Shown: positions 22,702 through 22,733 of the stretch, piece by piece
Layout: the number at the start of each line of letters is the position of its first letter
How positions within the stretch are numbered: position 1 is the stretch's first letter
DNA from: Thiogranum sp963752745
Lineage (GTDB): Bacteria > Pseudomonadota > Gammaproteobacteria > DSM-19610
Length of the DNA stretch: 22,733 nucleotides
Direction of reading: 5' to 3'
Assembly (NCBI GenBank): GCA_963752745.1
Contig: CAVWAK010000051.1
Span: 1-22,733 of the forward strand
Position numbers and translations under genes: made by a program
Notes under the pieces: generated by a model
Database searches by the model: none
Seen by the model: only the letters and a program-made list of their open reading frames with translations
Told to the model about the DNA's origin: nothing

Positions 22702-22733
22702 TCGCTTATCATTATGGGCGTATTGCATTAAGA

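Overview
The window is a composite. Most of it, from about 1875 to the end, is one continuous stretch of a gammaproteobacterial chromosome with moderate GC, tight operons and clear Shine-Dalgarno sites. The first 1.87 kb comes from two unrelated sources. Bases 1-688 are AT-rich and carry the 3' end of rbcL and nearly all of rbcS of a red-lineage (form ID) algal plastid. Bases about 689-1873 are GC-rich and carry a frameshifted C-terminal piece of a large Eco57I/PglX-like adenine methyltransferase of the kind found in DISARM and BREX defence loci. Neither piece is complete and both joins fall inside genes, so I read this end as a chimeric contig end rather than natural transfer. Several genes throughout the window are broken by single-base indels, which points to consensus errors in the assembly.

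The bacterial part begins inside a heme-copper oxidase subunit I gene (about 1877-2205). It is followed by a small membrane protein, a SCO1-type copper chaperone, a lipoprotein, an unknown anchored protein and a bacteriohemerythrin (4429-4881), all on +. On - lie a SirB-family membrane protein with a translationally coupled lipoprotein (6289-4890). Next on - is a pair made of a cytochrome b/ferredoxin/FlpD fusion protein (8724-7156) and a small membrane-anchored partner (7163-6660).

The core is a - strand block, 13189-8843. It holds a small one-helix subunit, a CuA subunit II and a B-family (ba3-like) heme-copper subunit I, then a strong terminator, heme O synthase (ctaB) and a second SCO protein. 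Subunit I keeps all metal ligands, but the position of the active-site tyrosine is a glutamine (codon 11750-11752). That is unexpected for an oxygen reductase and fits a nitric oxide reductase-like enzyme.

Divergent from this block, on +, is an operon for a hemerythrin (HHE) protein, a DUF2249 protein and an NnrS-like 12-helix membrane protein (13421-15396). A dihydroorotate dehydrogenase-like flavoprotein and a CRP/FNR-family regulator with an FNR-type recognition helix follow on -. Three FNR/DNR-like boxes (8833-8846, 13281-13294, 16567-16580) sit upstream of the cytochrome b fusion, between the divergent oxidase and hemerythrin operons, and upstream of the flavoprotein gene. Together these suggest one regulon for low oxygen or nitric oxide.

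The right end (17625-22701, +) is housekeeping: a small membrane protein, a conserved anchored protein, a MscS channel with a long coiled coil, a glycine-zipper lipoprotein and recQ (one frameshift). I saw no tRNA, rRNA, CRISPR array, insertion sequence or replication origin.
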